The notes under the pieces: generated by a model
The model's database searches: none
What the model was told of the DNA's origin: nothing
What the model saw: only the letters and a program-made list of their open reading frames with translations
NCBI GenBank assembly: GCA_037178855.1
Contig: JASJZC010000007.1
Coordinates: forward strand, 9,486,001-9,550,000
Length of the DNA stretch: 64,000 nt
Direction: 5' to 3'
From: Oscheius sp. JU75
Taxonomy: Eukaryota > Nematoda > Chromadorea > Rhabditida > Rhabditidae
In this document: piece by piece, positions 11,796 to 23,812 of the stretch
Layout: every line of letters begins with the position of its first letter
Numbering within the stretch: position 1 is the stretch's first letter
Made by a program: the position numbers and the translations under genes

Positions 11796-12740
11796 ATGTC
11801 TGGACGACGAGATTCAAAGGATGTCGGTTTCTTCAGCTATGTGAGCACTCTTTACAACCAGTGAAGTACAAGATTTTAGGTTGGAAAGGCTTTGACTCCC
11901 TCTGCTGGCTGGCCAGACAAAGATGACCTTTTGGATGTTGTTTATTGGGGCAAACAGGTAATTTTAAGATTTAGCTATGGTTTGAACCAGTTTCTTTTCA
12001 GTTTCTCGCGTTTGGAATCGGCTTGTTGTTCGGTATTCTCAATATGAGAGGAATCCTGGCTATCATCTCCTACGTAGCCATCTCTACAGGAGTCTCTCAG
12101 CATTTTGTCACTAAGTATCAGAAGGTGAGCCAGTCTAATTAGTTTTTCTTCTTCTTGGAGCTCTTTTGAGAGCATATCTGTGTCCAAAAAGACCAGGTTG
12201 TACATTTCGCTAGTCTGAGTAGAAAATACTCGACTCTCTATACTTTAGCCAAATTGTGTAGGGGGCTCAGCAAACGTTCTTTATGAACTTTAGCTGATTC
12301 TAGAGCGAATACCGCGAATACCATATTTTTCAAACATAAGTTCGATATATTTGTAACATCTTGCAGTTTGAAAACACCTTGGCTTGCCTTAAAACTTTTG
12401 CTGTTCCTCGCCCATGGTCCATTGAGATACCCGATTGCATGCCAAAAAAGTCTTCGAACAATTCGACATTCTTCCATTGGAATCCCCTTTTATAGAAAAG
12501 GCCTCTCTGTCCTGTTATTTCAAGCACAAAATCGCTACATATCGCTCATTTTTTTAAGACTTACCTCGCAAACAAAAATACCAAGTACTTGTTGATATAG
12601 CCTGGAAATGAAATATTTTTCAGGTCGAAGAAGAGGAAGTCGGAGGCTTCTGGGAGTTGGCCAAGGAAGGTTTTGGTGCTGCCTTTGCCACCTACATGGT
12701 TTCTTGGATCACTGTCTACTCTGCTCTCCACGCCGAGTAG
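11796..12740 (+). CDS. rab5if-like: RAB5IF/OPTI (RCAF1)-like membrane protein
   Basis: Four exons join in frame. 11796-11840 gives MSGRRDSKDVGFFSY. 11880-11957 gives VGKALTPSAGWPDKDDLLDV followed by VYWGKQ. From 12001, FLAFGIGLLFGILNMRG and a second membrane stretch run to about 12123. From about 12624, VEEEEVGGFWELAKEGFGAA continues to TAG at 12740. The order WxDKDxxLDVxYWxxQ, then two hydrophobic segments, then EEExGGxWELxKEGF, matches the RAB5-interacting factor family. In mammals this protein is a subunit of the GEL complex of the ER multipass translocon and has been linked to respirasome assembly. Total length is about 125 residues, normal for the family. The third intron is about 500 bases and contains nothing recognised. 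The next + gene starts 271 bases downstream. Confidence 0.88.
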
Positions 12741-13010
12741 AAACCCTCTATTGTTAATTGCCTTAACCGTGATACAAAAGCCATATGGGTATCCCCTTAC
12801 AGTAATCCTAGGCTCAGTTGTTACTATTTATTCTTTGAGTAATAATAATATATCTGGTCATCGATCTTTCAGTCGTCTTAAATAATTATTGTTGTGATCC
12901 AGTAAATCGTTGTGCTCATGAATTATTTTTTTAGCAAGGACCTGGTGTACCATTTTTATCTTAGAAATCTGAAAAAGCCGTACAAGAAGCAATAGAACAC
13001 CTCCTTAATC

Positions 13011-16000
13011 ATGTGGATCTTCTTAGGCATAACGTTCTGCATAATACCATCAGTATTTACATTATCTAGTAGGTTTTCTTCATTCACAGTCATTTTGTTC
13101 AGATCTATTTTTTGTAATTCTTGGCCAACAGTCAGAATATGACACCCGGTGGAGTCAACAACTAGCAGAATCGTTGACATGGCAATCTTACCAGCTTTTT
13201 CAAGAAGAGGACCCACAGCGTGACTATTTTCATGCTAAGGGAAAGCCTGTCTTTACGTACTTCAACGGGTCAGAATCTCCGAGGGAGTGGCAGATTATGA
13301 CGCTCTCTGAAAAGTGGGACCTTTTTCTTGTGGTTTGAAGTTCAGTTTCAGGTTGTTAGAACATCCAGACAATGCGGACAAGCAATGGTTTGTTTTCCTT
13401 GAGCCGTATTCGAGTGTGAGGGTACAGAAACTTGCAAAGTTCTTGGAATTCTACAACTCAAGTTTGCCGCTCTTCGTTGGGCATAGCGTTCATGATAGAA
13501 AGTGAGTGTTTTCCCCTTCAAGGTGGATATGGAAGGTATAGGGCCATATTGGCTCGTCCGAGAAAGTAGGGATGACAGTTTGCGTGCCTGACAACGCAGT
13601 ACAAGCGAAAGTTTGATCAGATGGTCCGAGAAATGAAAGCGAGAAGCTGCTGAGATAGTACGGGAAAATCTTATTTTTTCTGGAAGGACAAACGAGAGCT
13701 GACTTGATATCGAGAAGGAAGAGAGTGTTGACTGGCTGCTAAGACAGATCTTGTAACTGTTACAACAGCAGTCGACATGATGCGGGAGAGACATGCCTTG
13801 CTTCCTACAGTGATGACAATACAGCTGAGAGTTAAACTGTTCGCTGGGAAGGTATGTTTAAGAGCTTGGCAAGACCGTCAAACATGTTTTGCTTTCAAGA
13901 CTAATCAACGACTACGATAATCTTTAGATTCTCTTTCAGAATGTCCATAACCCATCACTATTACGGATTCAATGACATGGGAAAGCCTTGGTTCAGGTAT
14001 CCTGAATCGTCGGCCGGAATTGTTCTTTCGCGGGCCCTTATACAGCGGTAGGATTTTTTGTATCATCAATACCTTTAGTCTTTAGACTTAATGACAAATT
14101 GAAAGACGGTAAGGCTGGGCTGTCTATGTTCGCCATCGATGCCAGCTATGAACTGTCGAAATTTATCCATGAATCCCTAACTATTCAGCTGTCTTCTCAT
14201 GAGAATATCTTTTGTTTGAAAGATGACAAGAGCAACTGCGCTGTATATTTCAATGTAAGAACTTTGCTAGCAAAAGAATTTGCTTCAGGAGCCCCAATAT
14301 GAATGCGGCAAAGAGCTGAAAACTGAACCGCGTGATGTGAAAGCCTATGTAAAGACCTGGTCAGGTAATCATCCAAGCAGAGGTGAGCATTTGTTCTTGG
14401 GTTTTGCAACTTTTTGCAGTACCCCACATCTTGAACACGTGGGCGCCTTCTTTTCCGACGACTGAATTCATAAGCGACGTGGCTAGTGAGGATCCGCCGA
14501 CCAAGAGCTTGGGAGTTGAGAATACTAAACGTGGTAAGTAGTTATTTGAAATTTAGCTGACTTCTGAATACTGACGATGAGATCAAAGTGTCATTCAGGT
14601 ACGTAGCAAAATAAAATGAAAAATGAGTTTCCGAATAGCGAAAGCGAACTGCTGGTCAGTAGCAAAGTCGTTAGACCATAGAATTCTGAGTGGAACGGCC
14701 AAAGAGCCGAGTACCGATAGCACCTTTTATTTAAGGATTTCTCTTTCTGTGGATATAGAAGTTACAATTTCGAACGGGAGAGAGTATCTTAAAACTACAA
14801 TGTCAAACGTTACATGTTGCAGGTCACTGTGGCAAAACTTTTGCCATCCTCGAAAAGTTCCACAAGGAGGATAGCGAGCAGTACAAGTGGCTTCTGATTG
14901 CCGATGACGACACGTTGATTAATGCTGAAGCTCTAATGGGACCGTTGAGTTGTCATAACAGTGAAGACATGGTAGGATCCACTTTATCTGAAAGAAGCTC
15001 ATTTCTAGCTCATCATCGGAGAACGATATGGATTTGGAGCTTCACTCTCCGGACTAGGATCCTACAACTATCCTACTGGAGGTGCAGGGTGAGCTTTTCA
15101 ACATTCGGGTCATAGTACAAGTTTCAGAATGGTCTTCACAAGAAGAGCTGTCAAAAAACTTCTAGAGAACTGCTTCTGTCCTAAGAATGAATCTCCGGAC
15201 GACATGGTCATCGGTATTTTTATTGTATGCAACTTAGCAACCAAGGCTTTCTAGGAATGTGTAGCAAAGCTCTTGACATCCCTATCATCCACAATGCAGC
15301 TTTTCATCAAGCACAACCGATGGATTACTCAAAAGAGACAATAGCGTAAGTGTTAGTATCTTTCTGTAACAAAACATCGGAACTGGAGGTGTCCCTTTCC
15401 TTTGTTATCATTAATGTTAGATGATCTTTCTTTACTAAAGCGCAGTGGTGTCCGTCCGTTCGTCTGTTATGGTGTCCGTACAATTACCTGTCAACACTAG
15501 CACCCCAAAAAAGCTAACAAGTCATTTCACGGTAAGAGACAAGGGAACAAGACAACTGTGGGGGCAGCTCCTGCTATTAAGAAAGCGGCGAAACCGTCTG
15601 CTATCAATCAAGACTAAAGGGCTGCGAAGCTGCCATCGGCAGCTGGTGAAACTGATAACATTTCGTAGGCAAAAGACCTCTTAACTAATTAGCCAGAAAA
15701 GAACCATTGAGAATTTTGAACTCTTGTAGTCATAGTCAGCTCATTTGTATTCTCAGCTTCGAATGTTTATAACCTACAGGGACTCTCGTTTAACGGTTTT
15801 CCCTTTTAGGAAACTCCGACCAATATCTTTTCACAAATTCAACGACATCGATCCTCTCACTATCTATCAGGACAACTTGTTAGCTGCCACAATCTCTATA
15901 AGACCTGACAACTACGTCGAGCCCCAACACAAGCCTCTTCCATTCGATTGGACCACAGTTTCTGCATCAGAATGGATAAAGCATCTTCTCTTTCAAAAGT

Positions 16001-16020
16001 CGAGTCACAATGAGCTATAG
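13011..16020 (+). CDS. b3glct-like: O-fucose beta-1,3-glucosyltransferase (B3GLCT type)
   Basis: The chosen start gives a signal peptide, MWIFLGITFCIIPSVFTLS. A 34-base intron leads to LFFVILGQQSEYDTRWSQQL, the N-terminal domain characteristic of B3GLCT. Later exons give WFVFLEPYSSVRVQKLAKFL, FVGHSVHDRK and THHYYGFNDMGKPWFRYPES. The C-terminal GT31 domain has LLIADDDTLIN (DDD metal motif), IIGERYGFGASLSGLGSYNY, PTGGAGMVFTRRAVKKLL, ESPDDMVIGMC, AFHQAQPMDY and ISFHKFNDIDPLTIY. In this family the enzyme adds glucose to O-fucose on thrombospondin type 1 repeats in the ER lumen. The protein ends HNEL, a KDEL-like ER retrieval signal (the human enzyme ends REEL), so location is supported by sequence. 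About ten exons; one intron (about 15360-15800) holds a dispersed repeat. Both catalytic motifs are intact. Confidence 0.9.
15425..15585 (+). repeat. dispersed repeat, copy 2 (in an intron)
   Basis: Second copy of the repeat at 6967-7120, same orientation relative to +. It sits inside the penultimate intron of the B3GLCT-like gene. The copies differ at roughly one base in five by eye and by a few small gaps, so insertion is not recent. Confidence 0.6.
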
Positions 16021-16029
16021 GTATTTCTA

Positions 16030-16730
16030 GTCATAGTATTTTCTTGCCGTGTACATTTTCGAGACGTGTATGTTGCTGCCTTTACAAGAAAATAAAGTCT
16101 TAATAGTCTATTGTTTAAGTAGCCAATTGGCGCGGTTTTATGATAAGGAAGAAGGTAAAGTGAGAGGTCATTTATGTTGTGCCCTTGATGCTTTTGTCAA
16201 AGCTGCGAACAGGTCTGCCAGCGTGTCTCTTTCGGCCCGATTCAACTGTTTTACTGCCGACCACAATTAGGCATTTCTTCAGCGCGATCACACTCTCTCC
16301 TGGCTGCCGTCCTAAGTCGGCCCCCCTTACTTTCACCAGAGTGAGCGTGTAGCATTTCCCTCCTCCCTTTACTACATATCTCAAATGACGATCTGTCGCT
16401 GTTCCTGTGCCTTTTTTCGTCTCTTTTTCCGCGCAACCGTTCCGTCTGCCGCCTAGCTTTTCTTCTTTCCCTTGCGATGGTATCTTGCCTCGACCTTCCG
16501 GAAACCAGCTTCACTGCTTTTGGAGGAGCTAGAATCCTCCTACCCCATACGGTCATTCTCAATTTATATCACACACACAGTTTTGCGTTGTAATTGAAGC
16601 CACACCGGCCGAGACATTCTTTTGTGGGGGAGGCGTTCTTCCCCATTAGGTTTCTTTGTTTTCAATAGCTGTGGTCAGACGACCCGGTTTCTCCCTTCAG
16701 AGCTTACCAACAAACAAACACGGTTTAGGT
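16030..16730. other. intergenic stretch, pyrimidine-rich
   Basis: No convincing exon. The 16250-16560 part is rich in short CT and TC runs. The promoter of the Reeler-domain gene should lie close to 16600-16730. An AATAAA at about 16091 probably serves the B3GLCT-like gene. Confidence 0.4.
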
Positions 16731-16736
16731 AATAAC

Positions 16737-19391
16737 ATGCTGCTGCTACTTTTGTCAGCAGTTTCGACAGTTTTTGCATGGCCAGATGGAGCTCCTTGTG
16801 TACATGCAGCCTTCGAAAGCATGAATCCTCTGGAAGCTGTGGAGCACCAAGGTGGGCTCCAGCTCGATGCTCCCCCGTACGAAATTGTCGTTGATCAAAA
16901 GTGCTACTGGAGGAATCAACCCGTTGCCTGTGAGTTCAGTCATTTTTATCTCGCCTAGTCAAGAAAACCGTAAAGATTTCAATCGCGCGTCAATCTCCGA
17001 TCCTCTGGGGGGTGAAAAGCACGTTTTCACCCCTTCGAGCTTTTTCTTTCTGGCAAATGCCTGTTCATCCAAAAGAAAATGAAATGGTGAAACCGACAAC
17101 AACGTTTCAGTAACACTTCAAGGCAAAAACGAGTCCATATGGTTCAAAGGCTTCGTTATTCAGCCCTTCAAGTGGAACAATGATCAATTGGGAGAACGGT
17201 ATGTCGTTTTCCGAGACATGCATTTTTGTATCTTTCAGAATTGGACAATTAGTGAGGCTGGATGATAATGGCTCTTGGCAGCAACAGTGCTTCAGGTGCG
17301 TTTCGAAACTTTAAAAGTCCCTGCTAACTTTTGATATGTGTTTCTTCTGTGTCTACCTGAAAATTTTGAGAAAAAGAAAGTTCGTTTGAGCTGTAGTTCA
17401 AAACTAGATCCACTCTTACGGTTATCGTGATGGGTCACAAGAGAGCCGAAACAGAAGAACACGATGACAAACAATGATTGCTTCGTTTTGACAGGATGAC
17501 AATGCGACTTGGTTTTGAATAGGATAGAAAGAACAAACTAGAAAAGGGGGAGTCCAAGTGGACAGGATGACACGCACAAAAAAAATAATGTTACATGGAG
17601 AGACGAGACTATCATCTTATCTTCTGGGAGACACGGGGTAACCCGCACTTCAACACAGAATCGAGTAAACTCTGATTATCCGCCATAATATGATGTACTT
17701 ATCGAATGTACACAGTGAGTGAATTACACCGCGGTGGGACTTCCAAATGCTGACGATGACAGCGTGTAGTATAAACTGTAAGGCCTGTAGTACAAAATTT
17801 GGTCTTCAGATTCAAAGATTCCGCCACACATTCACATAATGAGAAGAAGAAACACATGCGAATGTGGTGGAGAGTCGACGGTGAGACTGATACGGTTCAA
17901 TTTGTGTAAGCTCCTCATCTTTTTTCCAATTTCTCCCATTCAGAGCATCAGTCGTTAAGCACCAAACCCTTTTCTGGGTGAAATCTGTGAGATCGAACCC
18001 TATTCCACCGTGCAGACTTCAAAGATTTGGAATCTCCAACTATGTGCCTCCCCTGCCGACAATTCCACCGCCTGTGAAGCCATTTAAGATGGAAACCCAC
18101 AAAGTTTTCGACAATGAGGGACTTACACCCCGAGTGGTTCGTAGAGGCAGCAAAAAGTTTGGCCGACGTAGTCGCCTCATTCACAATTAGCAGCTTTAAT
18201 GTCTTGTGTCACTTGTACTTAACTCGTTCTTTCACAATTATCTCTTTAATACACCTCTTACACACTGATTCCCTTTTTCTGCACCCGCACTATCGTAGAT
18301 CACGAACGCACCGTAACATAGAGACGGTTTCCTGGTTGTTAATAACACCACTCATCACGTCATTTCACTTTGCACGAGCCGATGTAACAGGTAGCTTTCC
18401 AAAATAATCGTGTTTCAGTCCCAGTTTGTCCCAACCACTGCAGCTCCAGTTTCTTTTGTCACAAGGGTGAGTGAACGAAAAGTAAAGTAAGGTTTAAACA
18501 ACTTCAGCCAAACTCTGTTCCACAGCAGATGCATCACATTATTCCAATCACTAGCATGGAGACCATCCACCACACACGTGAGTATTTATCTATCTTAGAT
18601 CACTGTTCGACAACGACAAATCTTTGGAACCGCAACGGGAAAGAGGACAGATGTCTGTAGTATTGACAAGAGTAGATATAGTGTTTGATATCATGGAACG
18701 ATAAGTGCGTTTTGACAGACATAGTTTGACAGAGACCGATAATCCTGGTGGAAAACAGAAAAGAGATTGCTCCTGACAGATTTCTGAAGAGGAATAGAAG
18801 AAGAAGGTGACAAATCGAGACAGCTTAGTTTTAGACTGTGAAACAGTTGTGGGTATATGGAGCATAATGCTTTGACATTTTTGAACAAGTTAAGATGTTG
18901 ATTTTACTGAGAACCTGAGCCAATGCGGCAAGAACAAGAGGACAGATAACGCGTAGGGCTGATTTCTGACTGTCATCTACAGTCCGGGAAAGTTTTTGGC
19001 GTCCCTGTGTTGCAATTTGTCCGATTCCAGACCTTGTAGAGAACGATGCCACAACGACAAGACCTTTCACTACTTTTGCTACAACAAGAGCACAACTGTC
19101 TTTCCAGAATCGTCGAATTACAATGTGAGTGAACTCTTATCACCAGTCCATTCTTGTAGGGAACGACCACAGCCTCGACCAGCAGCTCGTCCAATGATTG
19201 CTCCAGTTCAAAATACTGTCCAGCATCCAAATCCACGTGAGTGTACTGCCAATCTTCACGTGATTATGTTTCCAGAATGTGTGAATCGGGACACTCCTCA
19301 GCGCTGTCGGACTTGGCTTCGGTTCTGTAGAACACCTCAATTTATCGGCTATATGTCTACATATTGTAGAGCAACATGCGGGTTCTGTTGA
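16737..19391 (+). CDS. secreted Reeler-domain protein with C-terminal ShK-like modules
   Basis: The start at 16737 gives the signal peptide MLLLLLSAVSTVFA, then WPDGAPCVHAAFESMNP. The Reeler domain follows over five exons: QGGLQLDAPPYEIVVDQKCY, VTLQGKNESIWFKGFVIQPF, a SATHSHNEKK piece, MWWRVDGETDTVQFVASVV, and FWVKSVRSNPI. The pattern (PxGAPxxxC, a PYxIxV strand, FKGFxxQ, THxxxxxK, VxFxATVV, FW) is that of the Reeler domain found in reelin, insect defence proteins and ferric-chelate reductases. Downstream exons carry Cys-rich pieces (PVCPNHCSSSFFCHKG; PCRERCHNDKTFHYFCYN). The last is a complete ShK-like module beginning CVNRDTPQRCRTWLRFC and ending CRATCGFC with TGA at 19391. An AATAAA follows at about 19406. 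The link across 18190-18420 is not proven, so this could be two genes. An extracellular immune or matrix role is inferred. Confidence 0.68.
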
Positions 19392-19605
19392 TTTCCTACA
19401 CAAAAGAATAAAACATATCTATCTGCCACAGGAATAATCTCTTTATGCTATCTAAGCCAGAAACAACCGAGCGACAGAGAAAACAAACCTGCACACAATA
19501 TAAAGAGAACTACTCTACCGAAATCAACCGTGGCACTCGATTGCCTAAACACCGTTTTAACTTAAAAGTGTGGAGAAAAACAAAAAAAGATGCCTATTAG
19601 AATTA

Positions 19606-22600
19606 TTACAGAAGCATAGTATGAGGCTTCTCCAGGAACTCCTTGAAGTGACGCAGCCAGACAGCTCCGACGGCTCCATCTACGGTACGGTGGTCACATG
19701 ACATCGTTACCTTCATTACTTTGGTTGAGCGGAATCTGAACATTGCTCATTTCTTCTATCAAACGCGAGCCGTATATGTGAGTCCGTAAGATTAGCTAGA
19801 GGATCTATAGCATACTTGGACAACGAAGTCGAAGGCACAAACCTGGTGCGTCGTTTTTCTCGGAAATGTCTCTTACAACTTTGTTGTCATTTTTATCAAA
19901 CATAGCTCTGGCCCTAAAGAACCTCCAGCGAAAATGATGTCAAAGCTTGTTCGACTAAATTGTGAGAAAATAAGTTGGCTTGTCGCCTTGGCTTTTTTGA
20001 TTTTAGAGAAAAACGACGCACAAGGTTTGCGCCTTCGGCTTGATTGAGCAAGTATATTCTATACGTCCGCTCGGTGGTGAAGCACTAAATCTTGGTCTAG
20101 GAGAGCCACAGATCTTACCTGCGCCCGTTGGTCACAGACGCTCTACCTGTCTTTTCAAAATGTTTAAGATGTTTCATACGTCATGTTCTCGTCTCTACAA
20201 CCTTTTTGAACCTCGTCAAATATGATTTGGGATTTGAGAAATGCCATGATAATGAGCTTCAGTTGGCAATCCAGTTAGTTTCTTCAACTTGCACTGTTGA
20301 CACTACGCTCTTAGCTTGCCGATCTATATTGCAGCGCAAGGCTCGCACCAGAAGTTCCCAGCGCATAAAAAGCTCGAGAAAGCTATTGATTCGGACATTT
20401 TTGAGCCTCTATAATAGCAGCCTTCAGAGAGAAACTTATAGAAAGAGCCGCGTTCCGAAATCTGAAGAGTCTTTCCGAACTAATTCGGAGTTTTTACAGC
20501 TTCCAATCACAAAAAAACAAATTTAAACAAGCATAACTAAGGCAGCAAATGCTGCTTTTTGCTAGCTTTTTGACAAAGACTGACCAAAACGAATTCCGGC
20601 ATAACTTTTGATACTTAACGATTGAGATGTTATGAAAAACATAATCGCAATACTCACCCGTCCTTCTCGCATGGGACCAGTTTGTTCTCAGCTCCTCCAA
20701 CGGCCAGAATACAGGACTGGGGTGGGTTGATAATTGCAGTGAAATCCGTGATGCTTCCGAACATTCCAAGATTGGAGACGGTGAAGGTTCCTCCCTAAAA
20801 CTTGGGTTTAAGCAGACTTATATGTTCCAAGTAATGGATCTCTACTTGTTCAATGAAAAAATTTAGTAACAACCGCACCTGGAACTCGTGAGGCTGGAGC
20901 TTTCCATCGCGAGCTCTAAGAGCCAGCTCATGGATCTCACTGGAAATCGTGGCGAGTCCTTTGTTGTGAGCGTTGAAAATAATCGGGGTGATAAGTCCGG
21001 TAGGTGTGGAGACAGCCACGCAGACGTCGACGTTGTTATTCTGTCTGATGAAAGAGTCCATGAAGAAACTGTTGGCTTCAGGTACACGTTTGCAAGCCAA
21101 GGCGGAGGCCTTGATGACGAAATCATTGATAGAGAGTTTGGTCGAACTGCCAGAGCCCTTAGAGAGAAGCCCGTTTAACTTCTCACGTACACTGAAACCG
21201 ATTCCTAGGCAATAAAAAGCGAGTGCTTACGCGAGAAGGTTGTCAATATTGATTTCGCTAGTCAGATAGTAGTGAGGGATCGTGGACTTGCTTTCGGTTA
21301 GACGTTTAGCAATGGTTTTGCGCATGTTCGTGAGAGGAATATCCTGAAAATTGGTTTACAAACTAGAAAAATTGGGCTCATACCGTGTAGTCGGCTCCGG
21401 CTTGTCCAGAAGGAGCGGCAGCAGCTGAGGCTGAAGCAGTCTTGGTCGGGGCTCCCTGAAGGTCCGAGGCGAGAATTCTTCCGCCAGGCCCAGTTCCAGC
21501 AACTCCCTGAAAACCTTATCTTAACAGCTGTATCTTCCTATCGGTTGTCCTAAGCTACCTCAGTTCTACTCAGCATACTATCTTGGATATATGGGAAGGC
21601 ATTCTGATTATTGCATCAGACTTGTCCAGCCAGGTGTGTAAGCTTTTAAATAGAGCTAAGAGCCTGTTAATCATAGTTCGCTCAGTTTGAGGATGACTCT
21701 AGATTCTCCGATTCTCTCGCAAAACATCTAGGCAGAAAAGGAACGGCTGAAGATGACAGGCTATCATGATGCAGATGAAACATGGCTGTCCTCCCATCCA
21801 GAGCTAAGTAAGAATACTCACCGAGAGGTCCAATCCACGCTCCTGCGCCAGCTTACGTGCGAAAGGTGTGGCACTGACACGGCTCGGTGACTGGGCAGAT
21901 TGTGCGGGTTGAGTAGCGGGGGTAGGAGTAGGTTGAGAAGCTGCCGGGGGAGGAGCAGACTCCTTTTTTGGTTCTTCCTTCTTGGGCTCAGGGGCCTTCT
22001 CCTCCTTCTTCTCGGAAGAGCCGTCGTCTTTAAAGTTGACGAAGGCAGCAACATCTCCTTCGTTTTCGACAATGATACAGAGCAGCTAAAATCTTACTTG
22101 AAAAGAAACATGAATGAGTCTACTTTTCCAATAGGGACATCCTTGCTGCCCTCGGGAATCAGAATCTTAGCAAGATATCCTTCTTCAGGGGTCTCGAAGC
22201 CCATTGTGGCCTTGTCGGTCTCAATTTCGCAGAGAAGATCTCCCTCGCCGAGCTGGTCTCCTTCCTTCTTTTGCCAGCTGACGACGGTTCCGAGCTCCAT
22301 GGTAGGTGAGAGAGCTGGGAGAGCAACTCGCTTGTGAGAGGGAAGTCCACCTGGAAGTAATTACTCTTGTTTCAGTTCTTACAAAACCCTCCGCAGGTCT
22401 AGTCGGAACGATACAAGTGCTATTCAGCCTATCTTACATCATCTCTCTGGGAAGACCGTCCGGGTTAAGATTGTTTTAGACAGTAAAGCAGTTGACCGGC
22501 TTTTGTGTAGCCGACTCGGTACGGGCGAGCATCACTGTTGCTTTAAAAACAGTTGAGGATCAAACTCGTATCGTTACAGAAGAGAAATATTCGAACATCC

Positions 22601-22924
22601 CTGGTAAGAAAATCATCCTCGATCCAACAGAAACATGTTCACCCCACGTTTAACAAAAAAGTAATAACTTACTGCTGTAGAGACGAATTCCCTTTACGGC
22701 AGCCGTGGGTCGGAGTTGAACATTCTTAGGAGGGCTTCCGACGAGATTGAGCAGTCTGCTGGTTGAAGCATTGCGACTGAAAAAAGTATTTTACGCATTC
22801 TAAGACGCATTCTACAATCTTACCTTTGCTGAGCGGCAGGCAAAGAAGTAGCCGAAGCTGCAGTCACTTGGCGTAGATTGCCAAAGTTGCGCAGTGGCAG
22901 ATTTCTTGCCGAGAATTTGGACAT
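19606..22924 (-). CDS. dlat-1-like: dihydrolipoamide acetyltransferase, pyruvate dehydrogenase E2
   Basis: The start at 22924 gives a basic, acid-free leader, [20 protein letters not shown], typical of mitochondrial import. A lipoyl domain follows (about 22340-22050) with the lipoylated Lys in [20 protein letters not shown]. An Ala/Pro/Lys linker (22040-21900) leads to a peripheral-subunit-binding domain: [18 protein letters not shown] and [13 protein letters not shown]. The catalytic domain runs from [13 protein letters not shown] through [33 protein letters not shown] and the active-site stretch [14 protein letters not shown] to [10 protein letters not shown] with TAA at 19606. The protein forms the core of the mitochondrial PDH complex and transfers acetyl groups to CoA. 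One lipoyl domain is seen; vertebrate E2 has two. A large intron (about 19740-20660) holds a 216-base inverted-repeat element. Confidence 0.93.
19826..20041. repeat. inverted-repeat element inside an E2 intron
   Basis: The arm at 19826-19862 (AAGTCGAAGGCACAAACC and onward) is the near-perfect reverse complement of 20005-20041, with about four mismatches over 37 bases. The arms enclose about 140 bases. Size and structure resemble a MITE or a fold-back repeat. No target-site duplication was established. Confidence 0.6.
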
Positions 22925-23812
22925 TCTGAATAGGATGATGAAAAAGATGAAAAAAGGCCTCACCTTGTGGTTTGTGCTGGAACTAGCCTGGAATGGCACA
23001 AATAGGCTTGGGACTACCTGCAAAAGTTCTGTTTACAATGGTGTAATCAGCAGAAATCAGCCGAGAGTGTATCAAAACAAGCAGAGGTCACGGGAGATGC
23101 GCCAACCGACTACCTAGACTAATTTCTGACGACCACAATAACTAAAAAAAGGCTGCAAAATGCTCTTCCTAATTTCGAGCCAAAATGGAAATAGCTTGGA
23201 TGTTTATTGAATTGTCAACTTTTGGAGAAAGATTTATTCGAGACGACCGCCCATGGCGCCAAGCCAAAGGCCTGCAGACCTTTAAAATAGCTGTTGAGCG
23301 GGAAAATTGCCAGTTGGAAACAACAAACACCGCGATTGGAATTGTGCCTAGAACGCATGTTTTATAGCTATATTTTTTAATTTTTAGGCGAAGTTACTGA
23401 AACCTTGATTCAGGCCTACTACTTCGCAAAAAATGCGCTGGTGTCTCACCTGATATGGTCAAACTTTTCTCCGTCCTCGAGACAATACGGTTCTGATAGC
23501 ATAACAACAATCTAGAAAATCTGATGACAGTAAAAATCGAGCAGAGTTTCAGAGGACCTTTGACTAGGCGAGCCAATAACTTGTAATCTTGACCAGGAAA
23601 TAGTAACTGATATCGACAAGTTTCATTAATTGGGATAAAACCATAAATCACACTGTGAGCGATAGGAAATTGAAGATAGTATACGATAGCTCGAGAAGGG
23701 AGAGAAGACAAGAGAAATGTGTAGGGAAAAAGCGAAATACTCAGTAGACAACAGAAAAGACCCTAATTTTGGAAAAATTAAGCTGAACCTTAATTTCATT
23801 TGACCCTTTCAT

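Noticed and set aside
13348-13794. 148-codon open frame on - inside the B3GLCT-like gene
   Set aside because: It overlaps true exon and intron sequence of the + gene; Ser/Leu-rich antisense shadow.
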